Shown here: piece after piece, positions 25,464-38,559 of the stretch
Layout of the letters: each line of letters starts with the position of its first letter
Position numbering within the stretch: position 1 is the stretch's first letter
Assembly (NCBI GenBank): GCA_035555315.1
Contig: DATMGU010000071.1
Location: 4,727 to 68,726, forward strand
Origin: DATMGU01 sp035555315
GTDB taxonomy: Bacteria; Pseudomonadota; Alphaproteobacteria; ATCC43930; CGMCC-115725
Reading direction: 5' to 3'
Length of the DNA: 64,000 nt
Translations under genes and position numbers: made by a program
The notes under the pieces: model-generated
Database searches by the model: none
Told to the model about the DNA's origin: nothing
Seen by the model: the letters and a program-made list of their open reading frames with translations, nothing else

Positions 25464-27265
25464 TCATGCGATCACCCGCTCGTCGAGCGTCGCGGCGAGG
25501 TAGACCGGCGGCAATGCCTCGGCGGGGCATGGGCCGGTTTCAAACAGCAATCGTCCGGGCAAGGCCGGCGACGCGACCGGCTGGTCACCGAAATTCGCGG
25601 CTATGGATAGGGTCGAGCCGTCGCCCATCCGCCAACCGACCGTGAACGCCCGTGGGCCCAGACGGCCGACCTGGCCGGCCCCACCGAGCATCCGCAGCAG
25701 ACGCGGCACGATCTCGCGGTGCCGCAGGTCGATCAGCTCGCGGTAATAGCGGTACCAGCCGTCATGCGGCGGCCGGTCCAGCGCCGTCCAGTCGAGTATC
25801 GCGCTGTCCCTGGTCCCGGGCGCGCAGGGATCGGGGATCCTGGCGCGCATCTCCGGATCCGCGAATTCCGGGAAGCGCGAGAATTCCTTGGCACGGCCGA
25901 CACGGACCGCCTCGGCAAGCTCCGGGCCGAAATCGCAAAAGAACGGGAAGGGCTGGTCGGCCTGCCATTCCTCGCCCATGAACAGCATGGGCACCGCCGG
26001 CGATAGCAACAGCAGGGCGACTGCCACCCGGATTCGCGGGGCCGGCGCCAACAGCGAGATGCGCGAGCCGAACGCGTGGTTGCCGACCTGATCGTGATTC
26101 TGGATAAAGCTGACGAAGCTGGTCGGCGCCAGACCGGCGGAGGGCTCACCGCGCCGGCGGCCGTCGCGATGCTGGGATACCTCACCCTGATAGGCGAAGC
26201 CTTCGGTCAGCGCCCGGCATAGGTGATCGACCGGATCGGACAGGTAGTCGGCATAGTATCCGCCGCTTTCCCCGCTGGTCAGCACGCGCAAGGCATGGTG
26301 GAAATCATCGTTCCACTGCGCCGTATAGGGCCCCTCGCTGCTGGCGTCGCCCAGGCGGCGCGCCTCGTTGTTGTCGTTTTCCAGCACCAGGTGGATCGGG
26401 CGATCGTCGATCGTATCGCGGACGCGCCCGGCGAGTTCGGTCAGGAGATCCGGCGTGCTGTCGTCGAGGATCGCGTGGACCGCGTCGAACCGCAACCCGT
26501 CGAGATGGAATTCCCGCAGCCAATAGAGCGCGTTCTCGATGAAGAAATCGCGGACCGGACGGCTGTCGGCGCCGTCGACATCGATCGCGGCCCCCCAGGG
26601 CGTGTGATGCCGGTCGGTGAAGAAGCCGGGCGCATAGGCGGACAGGTAGTTACCCTCCGGCCCGAAATGATTGTAGACGACGTCGAGCAGCACCGAGATG
26701 CCGCGGGCGTGGCATTGCTCGACCAGCCGCTTCAGCTCCTCCGGCCGGCCATAGCGGCTATCCGGCGCGAAGAACAGGACACCGTCATAACCCCAATTGT
26801 ACCGGCCGGGGAAATCGGCGACCGGCATCAGCTCGATGGCGGTGATACCGGTCGCCGACAGGTGGTCGAGATGACGGGCGACGCCCGCGAAATCGCCGGT
26901 GTCGGAAAACGTCCCGGTGTGCAGTTCGTAAAGCACGATCTCGTGCCACAGCCGGCCGCGCCAGGCGGTGTCCTGCCAGTCATGCGCGGTCGGATCGATC
27001 ACCTCGCTGGGGCCGTAGACGTCCTCGGGCTGAAACCGCGAGGCCGGATCGGGATAGTCCCGACCGTCGATCCGATAGGCGTAACGGGTGCCGCCGGCGG
27101 CGCGGTCGGTCGTCACGTCGTGCCAGCCGCCGGGCCCCGCGAGCATCGGTATCGTCGGGCCGCCTTCCAACACCAGGTCCACGGCCGGCGCCTTGGGCGC
27201 CCAAAACCGGAAACGGACACCACCCTCGACGATCTCCGCACCGAACGGCAGATGATGGTAACGCT

Positions 27266-27269
<4 letters not shown>
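25464..27269 (-). CDS. treZ: Malto-oligosyltrehalose trehalohydrolase
   Basis: 601-residue GH13 enzyme that cleaves trehalose from maltooligosyl-trehalose made by TreY. An N-terminal CBM48-like domain (VRFRFWAPKAPAVDLVLEG) leads to the barrel: ITAIELMPVADFPGRYNWGYDGV, DVVYNHFGPEGNY, nucleophile strand HLDGLRFDAVHAILDD, general acid in HLVLENDNNEARR and SFIQNHDQVGNHAFG. The GTG start overlaps the glgX stop as GTGA, so translation is coupled. TreZ and TreY together complete the route from alpha-glucan to trehalose. Confidence 0.96.
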
Positions 27270-29638
<2,369 letters not shown>

Positions 29639-29679
29639 TCAGGCGACATCCTCTGGGCGGCGCCCGGAGACAGCCGCGT

Positions 29680-31920
29680 TCAATGTTCGGGAAGCAGGAT
29701 CAGGGTCGCCAGCGGCGGCAACGTGACCAGCAAGGAACAGGGCTGGCCATGCCATGGCGTCGGCTCCGCCACGATCGAGCCGCCATTTCCGACATTGCTG
29801 CCGCCATAGACCGCCGCGTCGGTGTTCAGCCGCTCGAGATAACGGCCGGGCTGGGGTACGCCGATTCGATAACCGTGACGGACCATGGGGGTGAAATTCG
29901 ACACGATGACGGCGATGTCCCCCGCATCGGTGCCTCGGCGCAGAAACGACAGCACGCTCTGCTCGAGATCGTTGGCGTCGATCCAGGCAAAACCCTCGCC
30001 CTCGCAATCGAGGACATGCAGACAGGGTTCCGACCGGTAGAGCCAATTGAGATCCCGGACCAGCGCTTGGACACCGCGATGCGCCCCGTCGTCGAGCAAG
30101 TGCCAATCCAGCCCGATATCGTGATTCCATTCGCGCTCCTGGGCGAACTCGCCCCCCATGAACAACAGTTTCTTCCCTGGATGGGTCCACATGAAGCCGA
30201 AATAAGCGCGCAGGTTAGCGAATCGCTGCCAGCGATCGCCGGGCATACGGCCCAGCAGCGATTGCTTGCCATGCACGACCTCGTCATGGCTGAGCGGCAG
30301 GATGAAGTTCTCCGTGAAGCCGTAGAGCAGGCCGAACGTCATCTTGTTGTGATGGTATTTCCGGTGCACAGGGTCTTGCGACATATAGGCGAGCGTATCG
30401 TGCATCCACCCCATGTTCCATTTGAAGCCAAAGCCCAGCCCGCCGACATCGACCGGCCGCGAGACCATCGGCCAGGCGGTCGATTCCTCCGCCGCTGTGG
30501 TGGCGCCACTATTGTCGGCGAAGACCAGTTGGTTCATTCGCCGCAGGAACTGGATCGCCTCCAGATTTTCGCGGCCCCCGAAAACATTCGGGATCCAATC
30601 ATCCGCCTGCCGGGAATAGTCAAGGTACAGCATGGAGGCGACCGCGTCGACGCGCAGGCCATCGACGTGGTAGCGCTCCAGCCAATGCATGGCACTGGAC
30701 AGTAGGAAATTCGACACCTCGCGCCGCCCGTAATTATAGATCAGCGTGTTCCAATCACGGTGAAAGCCCTGACGCGGGTCGGCATGGTCGTAGAGATGGG
30801 TGCCGTCGAACTGGGCCAGGCCATGGGGATCGTTCGGGAAATGCCCCGGCACCCAGTCGACCCACAAACCCAACCCGGCGCGGTGGCAGGCATCGACGAA
30901 AGCCCGAAAATCGTCCGGCGTGCCGAACCGCGAGGTCGGTGCGAACAGCCCGACCGGCTGGTAGCCCCATGAGCCGTCGAACGGGTATTCGCTGACCGGC
31001 ATTACCTGGATATGGGTGAAGCCCATATCGGCGGCATAGGGCACCAACTGGTCGGCGAGTTCGCGATAGGTCAGATACCGTCCCCCCTCCGCCAGATCGC
31101 GACGCCAGGAGCCGAGATGCACCTCGTAGATCGAGATCGGCGCCCGGCGATTGTTGCGTCCGGCACGCTCGGCCAGCCATTGCTGGTCGGACCAGGCGAA
31201 ATGGCTGGGGCCTGCGATGACCGACGCCGTCGCCGGCGGGCGTTCCGCCGCCGCGGCGTAGGGGTCGGCCTTCAAGGGCAAGGTGGACCCGTCGGCTCCC
31301 TTGATCTGATATTTGTAAGCACGGCCCTCGGCGAGATCGGGGATGAAGATATCCCAGATGCCGCAGGTCAAATGCTTACGCATCGGATGGCGCCGGCCGT
31401 CCCAATCGTTGAAATCGCCGACCAAGCTGACCGCCCGGGCGCTGGGTGCCCAAACCGCGAAGCCGACCCCGGTGACGCCCTCCGACATCATCACGTTGGC
31501 GCCGAGCTTCTCGTAGCTGCGCAGATGGCTGCCTTCCGACAACAAATAGACGTCGAGTTCGCCGAGCACGGGCGGGAACCGATAGGCATCCTCGATCACG
31601 AAAGTCCCAGCCTCGCCCTCGACACGCAAGCGGTAGTCGAAACGGCGCGTCGCCCCGGGAACGGCCCCCGCGAACAAGCCGGCGGGATGGATCTTCTCCA
31701 ACCGCGCACGCTCGGCATCGGTTGCGCGATCGAGCACCGTCACCGCATGGGCCCAGGGTAGGAACGCGCGGACCACCACCTCGCCGGCGGTCTCGTGCAT
31801 GCCGAACACGGCGAAGGGGTCAGCCAGCTCCGCGCGCAGGATCGCATCGATCGGTAGGTTCGCTTGTTTGCTCAATCCAGCTCGCCCATCAGCTTGTTGC
31901 CCGTCAGCTTGCCTGGTCAT
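29680..31920 (-). CDS. glgB: 1,4-alpha-glucan branching enzyme
   Basis: 746-residue GH13 branching enzyme that introduces alpha-1,6 branches. It has the two N-terminal beta domains (HETAGEVVVRAFLPWAHAVTV and GVGFAVWAPSARAVSLVGDFNDWDGRRHPM), then SWGYQPVGLFAPTSRFG, nucleophile strand HVDGLRVDAVASMLYLDY, the acid/base in TAAEESTAWPMVS, LPLSHDEVVHGK and GGEFAQEREWNHD. All key residues are present. Its start overlaps the end of the treS-maltokinase gene by 17 bases. In the GlgE pathway GlgB branches the polymer that GlgE extends, so the pairing is functional. Confidence 0.96.
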   Translation of the reverse strand: MTRQADGQQADGRAGLSKQANLPIDAILRAELADPFAVFGMHETAGEVVVRAFLPWAHAVTVLDRATDAERARLEKIHPAGLFAGAVPGATRRFDYRLRVEGEAGTFVIEDAYRFPPVLGELDVYLLSEGSHLRSYEKLGANVMMSEGVTGVGFAVWAPSARAVSLVGDFNDWDGRRHPMRKHLTCGIWDIFIPDLAEGRAYKYQIKGADGSTLPLKADPYAAAAERPPATASVIAGPSHFAWSDQQWLAERAGRNNRRAPISIYEVHLGSWRRDLAEGGRYLTYRELADQLVPYAADMGFTHIQVMPVSEYPFDGSWGYQPVGLFAPTSRFGTPDDFRAFVDACHRAGLGLWVDWVPGHFPNDPHGLAQFDGTHLYDHADPRQGFHRDWNTLIYNYGRREVSNFLLSSAMHWLERYHVDGLRVDAVASMLYLDYSRQADDWIPNVFGGRENLEAIQFLRRMNQLVFADNSGATTAAEESTAWPMVSRPVDVGGLGFGFKWNMGWMHDTLAYMSQDPVHRKYHHNKMTFGLLYGFTENFILPLSHDEVVHGKQSLLGRMPGDRWQRFANLRAYFGFMWTHPGKKLLFMGGEFAQEREWNHDIGLDWHLLDDGAHRGVQALVRDLNWLYRSEPCLHVLDCEGEGFAWIDANDLEQSVLSFLRRGTDAGDIAVIVSNFTPMVRHGYRIGVPQPGRYLERLNTDAAVYGGSNVGNGGSIVAEPTPWHGQPCSLLVTLPPLATLILLPEH

Positions 31921-34900
31921 CGGTCGATTTCTCCATCGGCGCCCGGATCAGCCCGAGTACCCCCGCCAACGGGATGTTGAGCCATCCCGGCCGGTTGGCC
32001 AGCTCGTAGCCGATCTCGTAAAACGCCTTCTCAAGCATGAACAGATGCAGCAGATCCTCGGCGGTCCGCGCGTCGTCGGGATAACTGGCGCACCCTTCGA
32101 TCGTCCGACGATATCCCGATAGAAAGCCGCTTATGCTGCGCTGTGTCCACTCGGCCGCGAAGCGCTCAAGCATCTCGCGGGCGGCCGGCCGCAGGACGAT
32201 GCCGTCGCGGACCGCGGCGGCGGCGGCGTAGTCGAACGACCGGACCATGCCGGCGACATCCCGCAGCGGCGAATGCTTGAAGCGCCGTTCCTCGAGGCTG
32301 CGGCGCGGCTCGCCCTCGAAATCGATGATGACGAAGTCGTTATGCGCGACCAGGACTTGGCCCAGATGATAATCGCCATGGTAGCGGGTCTTGAGCGCGC
32401 CGCCGCTGCCCCGCCCGGCTGCCGCGATCCGGCCGAGGATGTCATCCCGCGCCGCCAATACCTGCAGGACCAGGGCCGCCACGGCGGGCTCAAGCGGCGG
32501 CGCCGCGTCCAGCCGCGCCGCCAAGGCCGCCAGCGTCTCTCGAACATCGGCGGCGATCTTGGTCGTCCAATCGACCAGATCTTCCTGGCTGATGGGTTCC
32601 GGCGCGAAGGCCGCGTCCGCCGTCTCGGCCGGGCAGAGCGCCCTGTGCAGTTCGGCCGTTCTCTGCCCCAGGGTCTCGGCCAAGGTCATGAAGAAGCCAT
32701 GGGGATCGACCGGCTCGGCCGCCACGCCGGGCGCCGCCGGGGTGGTCGGCGGCTGGACCATGGTCGCATCGTCGAACGTGCGCCGCAGATAATCCTGCAC
32801 CCAACCCCAGGCGTCGCCCTGATTGCGCACGAAGCCGGTCAGCACGCCATAGGCCGTCGACACCCCCTCGGCATCGATGGCCTCGATCGTCGCGAGCAGC
32901 GGCGGCGTCGCCGCGAAGCCCGCCTCCTCGGTCAGGAAGCGCGCCATCTCCACCTCTGGATGGATGCCGGTCTGCAGGCGGCGATATATTTTGAAGACCG
33001 CGTAATCTTCGATCAGCACCGAGGTGTTGGATTGTTCGGCACCCAGCCGGCGGACGATCGGCTGTTCCGGCGGAGGCGTCTGAGCGAAGACGCTGGTCGG
33101 CTGGAATCGCAGCTCGCCGCCATTGATCTGGATGGAACGCCGGTCGATTATCGCCGCCAGCAACGCCCGTACGAAGCCGTCCTGCGCGGTCGGATCATAC
33201 AGCGCGCCTTCCGCGCGAAACCGCCGGACCTGCGCCATCGACTGTGGCAAGAGGGTGATCCGCGCCTCGCTGCCGGAGGCCCCCCAGATCAAGCCGAGCG
33301 GCAGCAGATACCGCTGCGAGGTTCCGTCGACGAACTGCACGTCGATGACCAGCAGCGCCCAACCGTCCGGGGCGTCTTGCGCGTTGAGCGCCGGCAGTTC
33401 CGCCGACCCCAAGATCCGGATGTCCAGGATCTGCCGGTCCTTGGCGCCATACCACCGCTGATTGGGTAGGAATGCCGGCAGGATATCGCGGCACAGGCTG
33501 GCCGCGCCATGCCCATCGACCAGGCTGCGCCAGCCGGCTGGCATGACCAGGGTGACAAAATCCGGCAAGGGCTCGGTCACCGTGGCGCCGTCGAAGAGGT
33601 GCGCCGGCTCGGTCAGCGCGAACCAGAAATAGCCGTGACCCTGCAGCGTCAATGAATAGGGTCGTTCGGCGATCGGCGGAAACTGGCTGCGGCCCAGCAA
33701 CTCGATCGGCGTCCGGCCGCGCCAGGGCGACAGATCCAGCTCGACCGGTTGAGCGGAGCGCGACAGGTTGGCGACGCACAGGATCACCGCCTCCTCGTGG
33801 ATCCGGCAATAGGCGAGCACCTTGCGGTTGGTCGGGTAGAGAAAGCGCAAGGTGCCCCGGCCGAACGCCTGATGCGCCGTGCGCACGGCGATGAGCCGCC
33901 GCATGTGATTGAGGAGCGAGGATGACGACTGGCTCTGCGCCTCGACATTGACCGCCTGGAAACCGTAAAGCGGGTCCATGACCGGCGGCAGGAACAGCCG
34001 GGCCGGGTCGGCGCGGGAAAACCCGCCATTGCGGTCCGGCGACCATTGCATCGGCGTGCGCACACCATCTCGGTCGCCCAGGAAGACATTGTCGCCCATG
34101 CCGAGCTCATCCCCGTAATACAGCACGGGTGTGCCCGGCATCGACAGCAACAACCCGTTCAGCAGGTCGATGCGCCGGCGGTCATTCTCCATCAGCGGCG
34201 CCAGCCGGCGCCGGATGCCGAGGTTGATCCGCATGCGCGGATCGGAGGCATAGAAGTTCCACAGGTAATCGCGTTCCCGGTCGGTCACCATCTCGAGCGT
34301 CAGCTCGTCGTGGTTCCGCAGGAAGATCGCCCATTGGCAATTGGCCGGAATATCCGGCGTCTGCCGCATGATATCGGTGATCGGCAGGCGATCCTCCTGC
34401 GCCACCGCCATATAAAGGCGCGGCATCAACGGAAAATGGAACGCCATGTGGCATTCGTCGCCAGCGCCGAAATACGGCAGCACGTCCTCGGGCCATTGAT
34501 TGGCCTCGGCCAGCAACATCTTGTTCGGATAGGTGCTGTCGATCTCGGCACGCAGGCCCTTTAGAATGGCATGGCTTTCCGGCAGGTTTTCGTTGTTGGT
34601 GCCTTCCCGCTCGACCAGATACGGCACCGCGTCGAGCCGCAACCCGTCGACGCCTTGATCGAGCCAGAACTTCATGACGTCGGTGACGGCGCGCACGACC
34701 CTCGGATTGTCGAAATTCAGGTCCGGCTGGTGGCTGTAGAAGCGGTGCCAGTAATACGCCTTGGCGACCGGATCCCACGCCCAATTGGATTTCTCGGTGT
34801 CGAGAAAGATGATCCGCGTGCCCTGGAATTTCTTGTCCGTGTCGCTCCAGACGTAGAAATCCCGGTGGGACGAGTCGGGCCGCGCCGCGCGGGCGCGCTG

Positions 34901-35242
34901 GAACCAGGGATGCTGGTCCGAGGTGTGATTGATGACCAACTCGGTGATCAGCCGCAAGCCACGCCGATGCGCCTCGCGCACGAAATGCTTGAAATCGGCC
35001 ATCGTGCCGTAGGCCGGGTTGATCGACCGGTAATCGGCGATGTCGTAGCCGTCATCCTTCAGCGGCGAAGGATAGAACGGCAGCAGCCACAACGTCGTCA
35101 CCCCAAGATCCTTGAGGTAATCGAGCTTTGCCGTCAGCCCGACGAAATCGCCGATGCCGTCGTCATTGCCATCGAAGAAGGCTTTGACGTGCAGTTGATA
35201 GATGATCGCGTCTTTGTACCAGGTGGGATCGTTCGGCAGCAT
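31904..35242 (-). CDS. treS: Trehalose synthase - maltokinase fusion protein
   Basis: 1112-residue two-domain enzyme. Residues 1 to about 545 are trehalose synthase (GH13), reversibly converting trehalose and maltose: PTWYKDAIIYQLHVKAFFDGN, nucleophile strand GVDGLRLDAVPYLVE, MLLAEANQWPED, FLRNHDELTLEM and MPGTPVLYYGDELGMGDN. From about 560 onward is a maltokinase (Pep2/Mak): ILPAFLPNQRWYGAKDRQ, a catalytic loop HGDYHLGQVLVAHNDF and the metal-binding IIDFEGEPRRS. It therefore makes maltose-1-phosphate for GlgE. The ATG at 35242 has AAGG six bases upstream; a longer frame overlapping glgE is rejected. It lies 62 bases after glgE. Confidence 0.95.
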   Translation of the reverse strand: MLPNDPTWYKDAIIYQLHVKAFFDGNDDGIGDFVGLTAKLDYLKDLGVTTLWLLPFYPSPLKDDGYDIADYRSINPAYGTMADFKHFVREAHRRGLRLITELVINHTSDQHPWFQRARAARPDSSHRDFYVWSDTDKKFQGTRIIFLDTEKSNWAWDPVAKAYYWHRFYSHQPDLNFDNPRVVRAVTDVMKFWLDQGVDGLRLDAVPYLVEREGTNNENLPESHAILKGLRAEIDSTYPNKMLLAEANQWPEDVLPYFGAGDECHMAFHFPLMPRLYMAVAQEDRLPITDIMRQTPDIPANCQWAIFLRNHDELTLEMVTDRERDYLWNFYASDPRMRINLGIRRRLAPLMENDRRRIDLLNGLLLSMPGTPVLYYGDELGMGDNVFLGDRDGVRTPMQWSPDRNGGFSRADPARLFLPPVMDPLYGFQAVNVEAQSQSSSSLLNHMRRLIAVRTAHQAFGRGTLRFLYPTNRKVLAYCRIHEEAVILCVANLSRSAQPVELDLSPWRGRTPIELLGRSQFPPIAERPYSLTLQGHGYFWFALTEPAHLFDGATVTEPLPDFVTLVMPAGWRSLVDGHGAASLCRDILPAFLPNQRWYGAKDRQILDIRILGSAELPALNAQDAPDGWALLVIDVQFVDGTSQRYLLPLGLIWGASGSEARITLLPQSMAQVRRFRAEGALYDPTAQDGFVRALLAAIIDRRSIQINGGELRFQPTSVFAQTPPPEQPIVRRLGAEQSNTSVLIEDYAVFKIYRRLQTGIHPEVEMARFLTEEAGFAATPPLLATIEAIDAEGVSTAYGVLTGFVRNQGDAWGWVQDYLRRTFDDATMVQPPTTPAAPGVAAEPVDPHGFFMTLAETLGQRTAELHRALCPAETADAAFAPEPISQEDLVDWTTKIAADVRETLAALAARLDAAPPLEPAVAALVLQVLAARDDILGRIAAAGRGSGGALKTRYHGDYHLGQVLVAHNDFVIIDFEGEPRRSLEERRFKHSPLRDVAGMVRSFDYAAAAAVRDGIVLRPAAREMLERFAAEWTQRSISGFLSGYRRTIEGCASYPDDARTAEDLLHLFMLEKAFYEIGYELANRPGWLNIPLAGVLGLIRAPMEKSTDDQAS

Positions 35243-35304
35243 GATCGCCTTGCGAAAAAACGTCGGAATCGGGGGGACGGTAGCGGGAGCGTTGACGTCG
35301 CACG

Positions 35305-37332
35305 CTATGAATGAACGCGGAATACCATCGCCGGGTTCACGAAGGGATCGAGCGTCAGAAAGAGCCTGGGCTCGCGCCAGGTGGCGCGGGTCGCGGTCAG
35401 CACCTCTTCGACCTCGATCGGCCCCGCCGCCAGATCCCCTGTCAGATCGGCGGGCAGGTCGAGGACACATTCCGCCGCGACGCCGGGATCCAGATTGACC
35501 ACCACCAGCACCTTGTCCGTGCCATCCGGGGTAGCCTTGCCGTAACACAGCACCTGCTCATGGGCGACCGGATAGAAGGTGAGATTGGTTAAGAGCTGCA
35601 ACGCCGGGCTGGAGCGCCGCAAGGCGTTCAGCCGGGCGATATCCTGCTTGATGTTGCCGGGCCGGTCCCAATCCCACACCTTGTAATCGTATTTCTCGCT
35701 CTCGGCGTATTCCTCCTTGCTCGGCACCGCCGCGTTCTCGCATAGCTCGAAACCGTTATAGATGCCGTACAGCGGCGACAGCGTCGCCGCCAGCACCAGC
35801 CGGATGCGGAACGCCGGCCGGCCACCGGTTTGCAGAAATGCCGGCAGGATATCCGGCGTGTTGGCGAAGAAATGCGGCCGGTAATATTCCGCCATGGGCG
35901 TCTGGGTGAGTTCGGTCATGTACTCGACCAGCTCAGCCTTGGTGTTGCGCCAGGTGAAGTAGGTATACGATTGGCTGAAGCCGATCTTGGCCAGATGTTT
36001 CATCATCTTGGGTCGGGTGAACGCCTCGGCCAGGAACAGCGCGTCGGGATAGCGCGCCTGCACCTCGTGGATCAGCCACGCCCAGAAGGCGGTCGGCTTG
36101 GTATGGGGGTTGTCGACGCGGAACAGCCGGACACCTTGATCCGCCCAGAACAGCACGGCGTCGCGCAACGCCGCCCAAAGCCCTCTCCAATCCGGCTGAT
36201 CGAATTCCAGATTGACGATGTCCTCGTATTTCTTGGGCGGGTTCTCGGCGAATTTGATGCTGCCGTCCGACCGGTATTTGAACCAGTTCGGATGCTCGCG
36301 CAGCCAGGGATGGTCCGGCGAACACTGCACGGCGAAGTCCAGCGCCACCTCCATCCCATGGCAGTGCGCCGCGGCCAGGAAGGTCCCGAAATCGTCCAGC
36401 GTACCGAATTCCGGATGCAACGCGGTGTGCCCGCCTTCGGCACCGCCGATCGCGTAGGGGCTGCCGGGATCGTTCGGTCCGGCGACCAGGCTGTTGCCCG
36501 GCCCCTTGCGGTTGGTCCGGCCGATCGGGTGGATCGGCACGAAATATACGACATCGAAGCCCATCGCCTCGATCTCCGGTAGCCGCGCGGCGCAATCGAG
36601 AAAGGTTGCGTGTCGACCAGGCACGGTGCCCTGGCTGCGTGGGAACATCTCGTACCACGACGCGAAACGCGCCGCCGGGCGATCGACCACGACGGTCAAT
36701 TCCGGTTCATAGACGCCGAGATCGGAACGGTCCGGCGCCCGCGCCACCAGCTGGGCGACCGGTGGCGCCAGCAGGATGTCGGCGCGGACGTCATCCGTCG
36801 CCGCCGCATCGGCCATCCGGACGACGGCAAGCAGTTCCCGGCGATCGGCGGGGGCGGCCCGCTCGGCCGCCTCCTCGATCATCCGGCGCCCCTCGGCAAG
36901 CTCCAGCCCGACCGGCTGGCCCGCCGCCCGTTTCTTTCCGACCTCGTCGAGCCAGGAGGCGAAGTGATCGGTCCACGCCTCCACCGTGTACCGCGTCTCT
37001 CCCATCGTCTCGAGAGCGACGCGACCGACCCAACGGTCGTTGTCGAACAAATGCATCGGCACGCGGATCCACTGATCGTTGTCCGACGAATCGGCACGGG
37101 ACCGATCGATAGAGGACTGTTCGATACCGGCCGCCTTGATCTTCAAGCACGCTGAAAGCTTGTCGTGGCCGTCACGGAAGATATCCGCCCAGACCTCCAG
37201 CGTTTCGCCGACGATCCGCTTGATCGGATGACGCCCACCATCGATCTCCGGCCAGACATCCTCGATGACGATACGGGACGGCGGTTGATCGGTTGTGGTC
37301 GAACCACCGATAGGCCGGCCGGGCATCACCAT
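35305..37332 (-). CDS. glgE: Alpha-1,4-glucan:maltose-1-phosphate maltosyltransferase
   Basis: 675-residue GH13_3 enzyme that transfers maltose from maltose-1-phosphate onto alpha-glucan chains. The N-terminal domain (RIVIEDVWPEIDGGRHPIKRIVGETLEVWADIFRDGHD) is specific to GlgE. Other marks: ASWYEMFPRSQG, VYFVPIHPIGRTNRKGPGN, nucleophile strand GVRLFRVDNPHTKP, acid in ALFLAEAFTRP and YFTWRN. I choose the ATG at 37332 with AGGA eight bases upstream; a TTG 15 codons earlier is the alternative. It follows the ECF sigma gene by 50 bases, and the treS-maltokinase gene that supplies its substrate comes next. Confidence 0.95.
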   Translation of the reverse strand: MVMPGRPIGGSTTTDQPPSRIVIEDVWPEIDGGRHPIKRIVGETLEVWADIFRDGHDKLSACLKIKAAGIEQSSIDRSRADSSDNDQWIRVPMHLFDNDRWVGRVALETMGETRYTVEAWTDHFASWLDEVGKKRAAGQPVGLELAEGRRMIEEAAERAAPADRRELLAVVRMADAAATDDVRADILLAPPVAQLVARAPDRSDLGVYEPELTVVVDRPAARFASWYEMFPRSQGTVPGRHATFLDCAARLPEIEAMGFDVVYFVPIHPIGRTNRKGPGNSLVAGPNDPGSPYAIGGAEGGHTALHPEFGTLDDFGTFLAAAHCHGMEVALDFAVQCSPDHPWLREHPNWFKYRSDGSIKFAENPPKKYEDIVNLEFDQPDWRGLWAALRDAVLFWADQGVRLFRVDNPHTKPTAFWAWLIHEVQARYPDALFLAEAFTRPKMMKHLAKIGFSQSYTYFTWRNTKAELVEYMTELTQTPMAEYYRPHFFANTPDILPAFLQTGGRPAFRIRLVLAATLSPLYGIYNGFELCENAAVPSKEEYAESEKYDYKVWDWDRPGNIKQDIARLNALRRSSPALQLLTNLTFYPVAHEQVLCYGKATPDGTDKVLVVVNLDPGVAAECVLDLPADLTGDLAAGPIEVEEVLTATRATWREPRLFLTLDPFVNPAMVFRVHS

Positions 37333-37382
37333 GTTTCCGATCCTGGGTTTCCCATCCTGGCTCCTCCGTTCGGGCAATTCCG

Positions 37383-37982
37383 TCAGACCGGAGCATACCC
37401 CTCGCTGACCCGCTGTGCGCGGGGCCGGAGATAATCGCCGATCGTGAAGTGTGTCGCCTGCCGGCGCTTCGTCCGCGCGACCACGTCATCGTCGTTAACG
37501 GTCATGTCCATCAAATGTCGCAACGTCTCTCGTCCTCGCGACAGGCGGGATCGCACGGTTCCTATCGGTATGTCGAGAACGCTGGCGACTTCCTCGTAGC
37601 GCATCCCCTCCAGCCCGACGAGGAGAACCACCGAACGCTGATCATCCGGCAGCATGCCTAGCGAGCGCTCGAGGTCGCGTAGCTCGAGGCTCGCGGTTTG
37701 GGTGGGGCCGAGGGCCGGCGCCGGTTCGACATCATCATCGATCATCACGGAAATGCCCTCGCGGACGGCACGGCGCACCTGGTTCACATATTGGTTATGG
37801 AGAATGGTGAACAGCCAGGCCCGAAGATCGGTGCCGGCTTGCCAGAGATGCGATTTGGCGAGGGCGCGAACCAGGCAATCCTGCACCAAATCATCGGCGG
37901 CGATCGGGTCGTGGCTCAGAGCGCGAGCATAGCGGCGAAGCCGCGGGATGTGGTGCTGAATGAGCTGGCCGAATTCTTCCAT
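37383..37982 (-). CDS. ECF-type RNA polymerase sigma factor
   Basis: 199-residue sigma-70-family factor with only regions 2 and 4. Region 2 is RYARALSHDPIAADDLVQDCLVRAL plus LRAWLFTILHNQYVNQVRR; region 4 is RSLGMLPDDQRSVVLLVGLEGMRYEEVASVLDIPIGTVRSRLSRGRETLR. A tail of about 35 residues, Arg-rich and ending VSEGYAPV, follows. AGGAG-type ribosome binding sites precede the ATG. It is the first gene of the glgE-treS-glgB-glgX-treZ-treY run (50-base gap to glgE), so it likely controls, or is induced with, the storage-sugar genes. A short anti-sigma-like gene is divergent to it. Not the typical EcfG locus, as no nepR or phyR is next to it. Confidence 0.92.
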   Translation of the reverse strand: MEEFGQLIQHHIPRLRRYARALSHDPIAADDLVQDCLVRALAKSHLWQAGTDLRAWLFTILHNQYVNQVRRAVREGISVMIDDDVEPAPALGPTQTASLELRDLERSLGMLPDDQRSVVLLVGLEGMRYEEVASVLDIPIGTVRSRLSRGRETLRHLMDMTVNDDDVVARTKRRQATHFTIGDYLRPRAQRVSEGYAPV

Positions 37983-38559
37983 TTCCTGCTCCTGATCCTA
38001 GAGATCGTTTGAGAATGCGGCGGGACGCGAGTGCAAATCCTAAGGTTGAGCAGAATCGTGTAGCCCCATCAATGTAGGATAGAGGCGGGTTTCAGGCATG
38101 GCTTTCCTGTGAAACTCAGTAAAAATATGTAACGAAACGTAATATTGGAAAGATACGCGGCGGACCGGACATTTTTGCGACCGACTCCAAGCCTCATGCC
38201 CACCGCCATCATTCGGCGATTCTTTTCCGATCCTGAGGATCATCCAGCCTATTTTTTCGCAACCGATGACTGACCCCCGCGACTCCTGTGGAAAAAGTCG
38301 TTCAATCATCAAGCAATGGAAGGGAGAACAGACAATTTCGGGCGTGGCTCCCCGCGAAGAAGACCACCGGAACAACCGTTTTCCGCCTGAGTCAAAAAAA
38401 TGTCGTCCAGGCGGCGGAACCTCTGCTATTTCGCCCCGTTTGTAACATTATGTGTCTAAGTTCACTGGATAAGGGCCGCGTCCGCGGCGATCGATCCCGA
38501 CCAAGTGTGCTTCGCCGTAGCGTTTATTGGGCCGATCGCCCGCCGGGATGGAGAATGTG
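37983..38559. other. Divergent regulatory region between the sigma and anti-sigma-like genes
   Basis: 577 bases without a convincing gene, locally AT-rich (38100-38160). It must hold the minus-strand promoter of the sigma-glgE-treS operon and, on the plus strand, carries the EcfG-type promoter described separately. No convincing sigma-70 box pair could be fixed on the minus strand. Confidence 0.45.
38416..38440 (+). promoter_or_regulatory. EcfG-type general-stress promoter
   Basis: GGAAC at 38416-38420, 16 bases, then CGTT at 38437-38440. This is the exact consensus spacing for the alphaproteobacterial sigma-EcfG promoter. It lies about 120 bases upstream of the anti-sigma-like gene and points toward it. 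Confidence 0.6.

Noticed and set aside
38369..38380. GGAAC followed closely by CGTT
   Set aside because: Only three bases separate the two boxes, so it cannot be an EcfG promoter; the properly spaced pair is at 38416.
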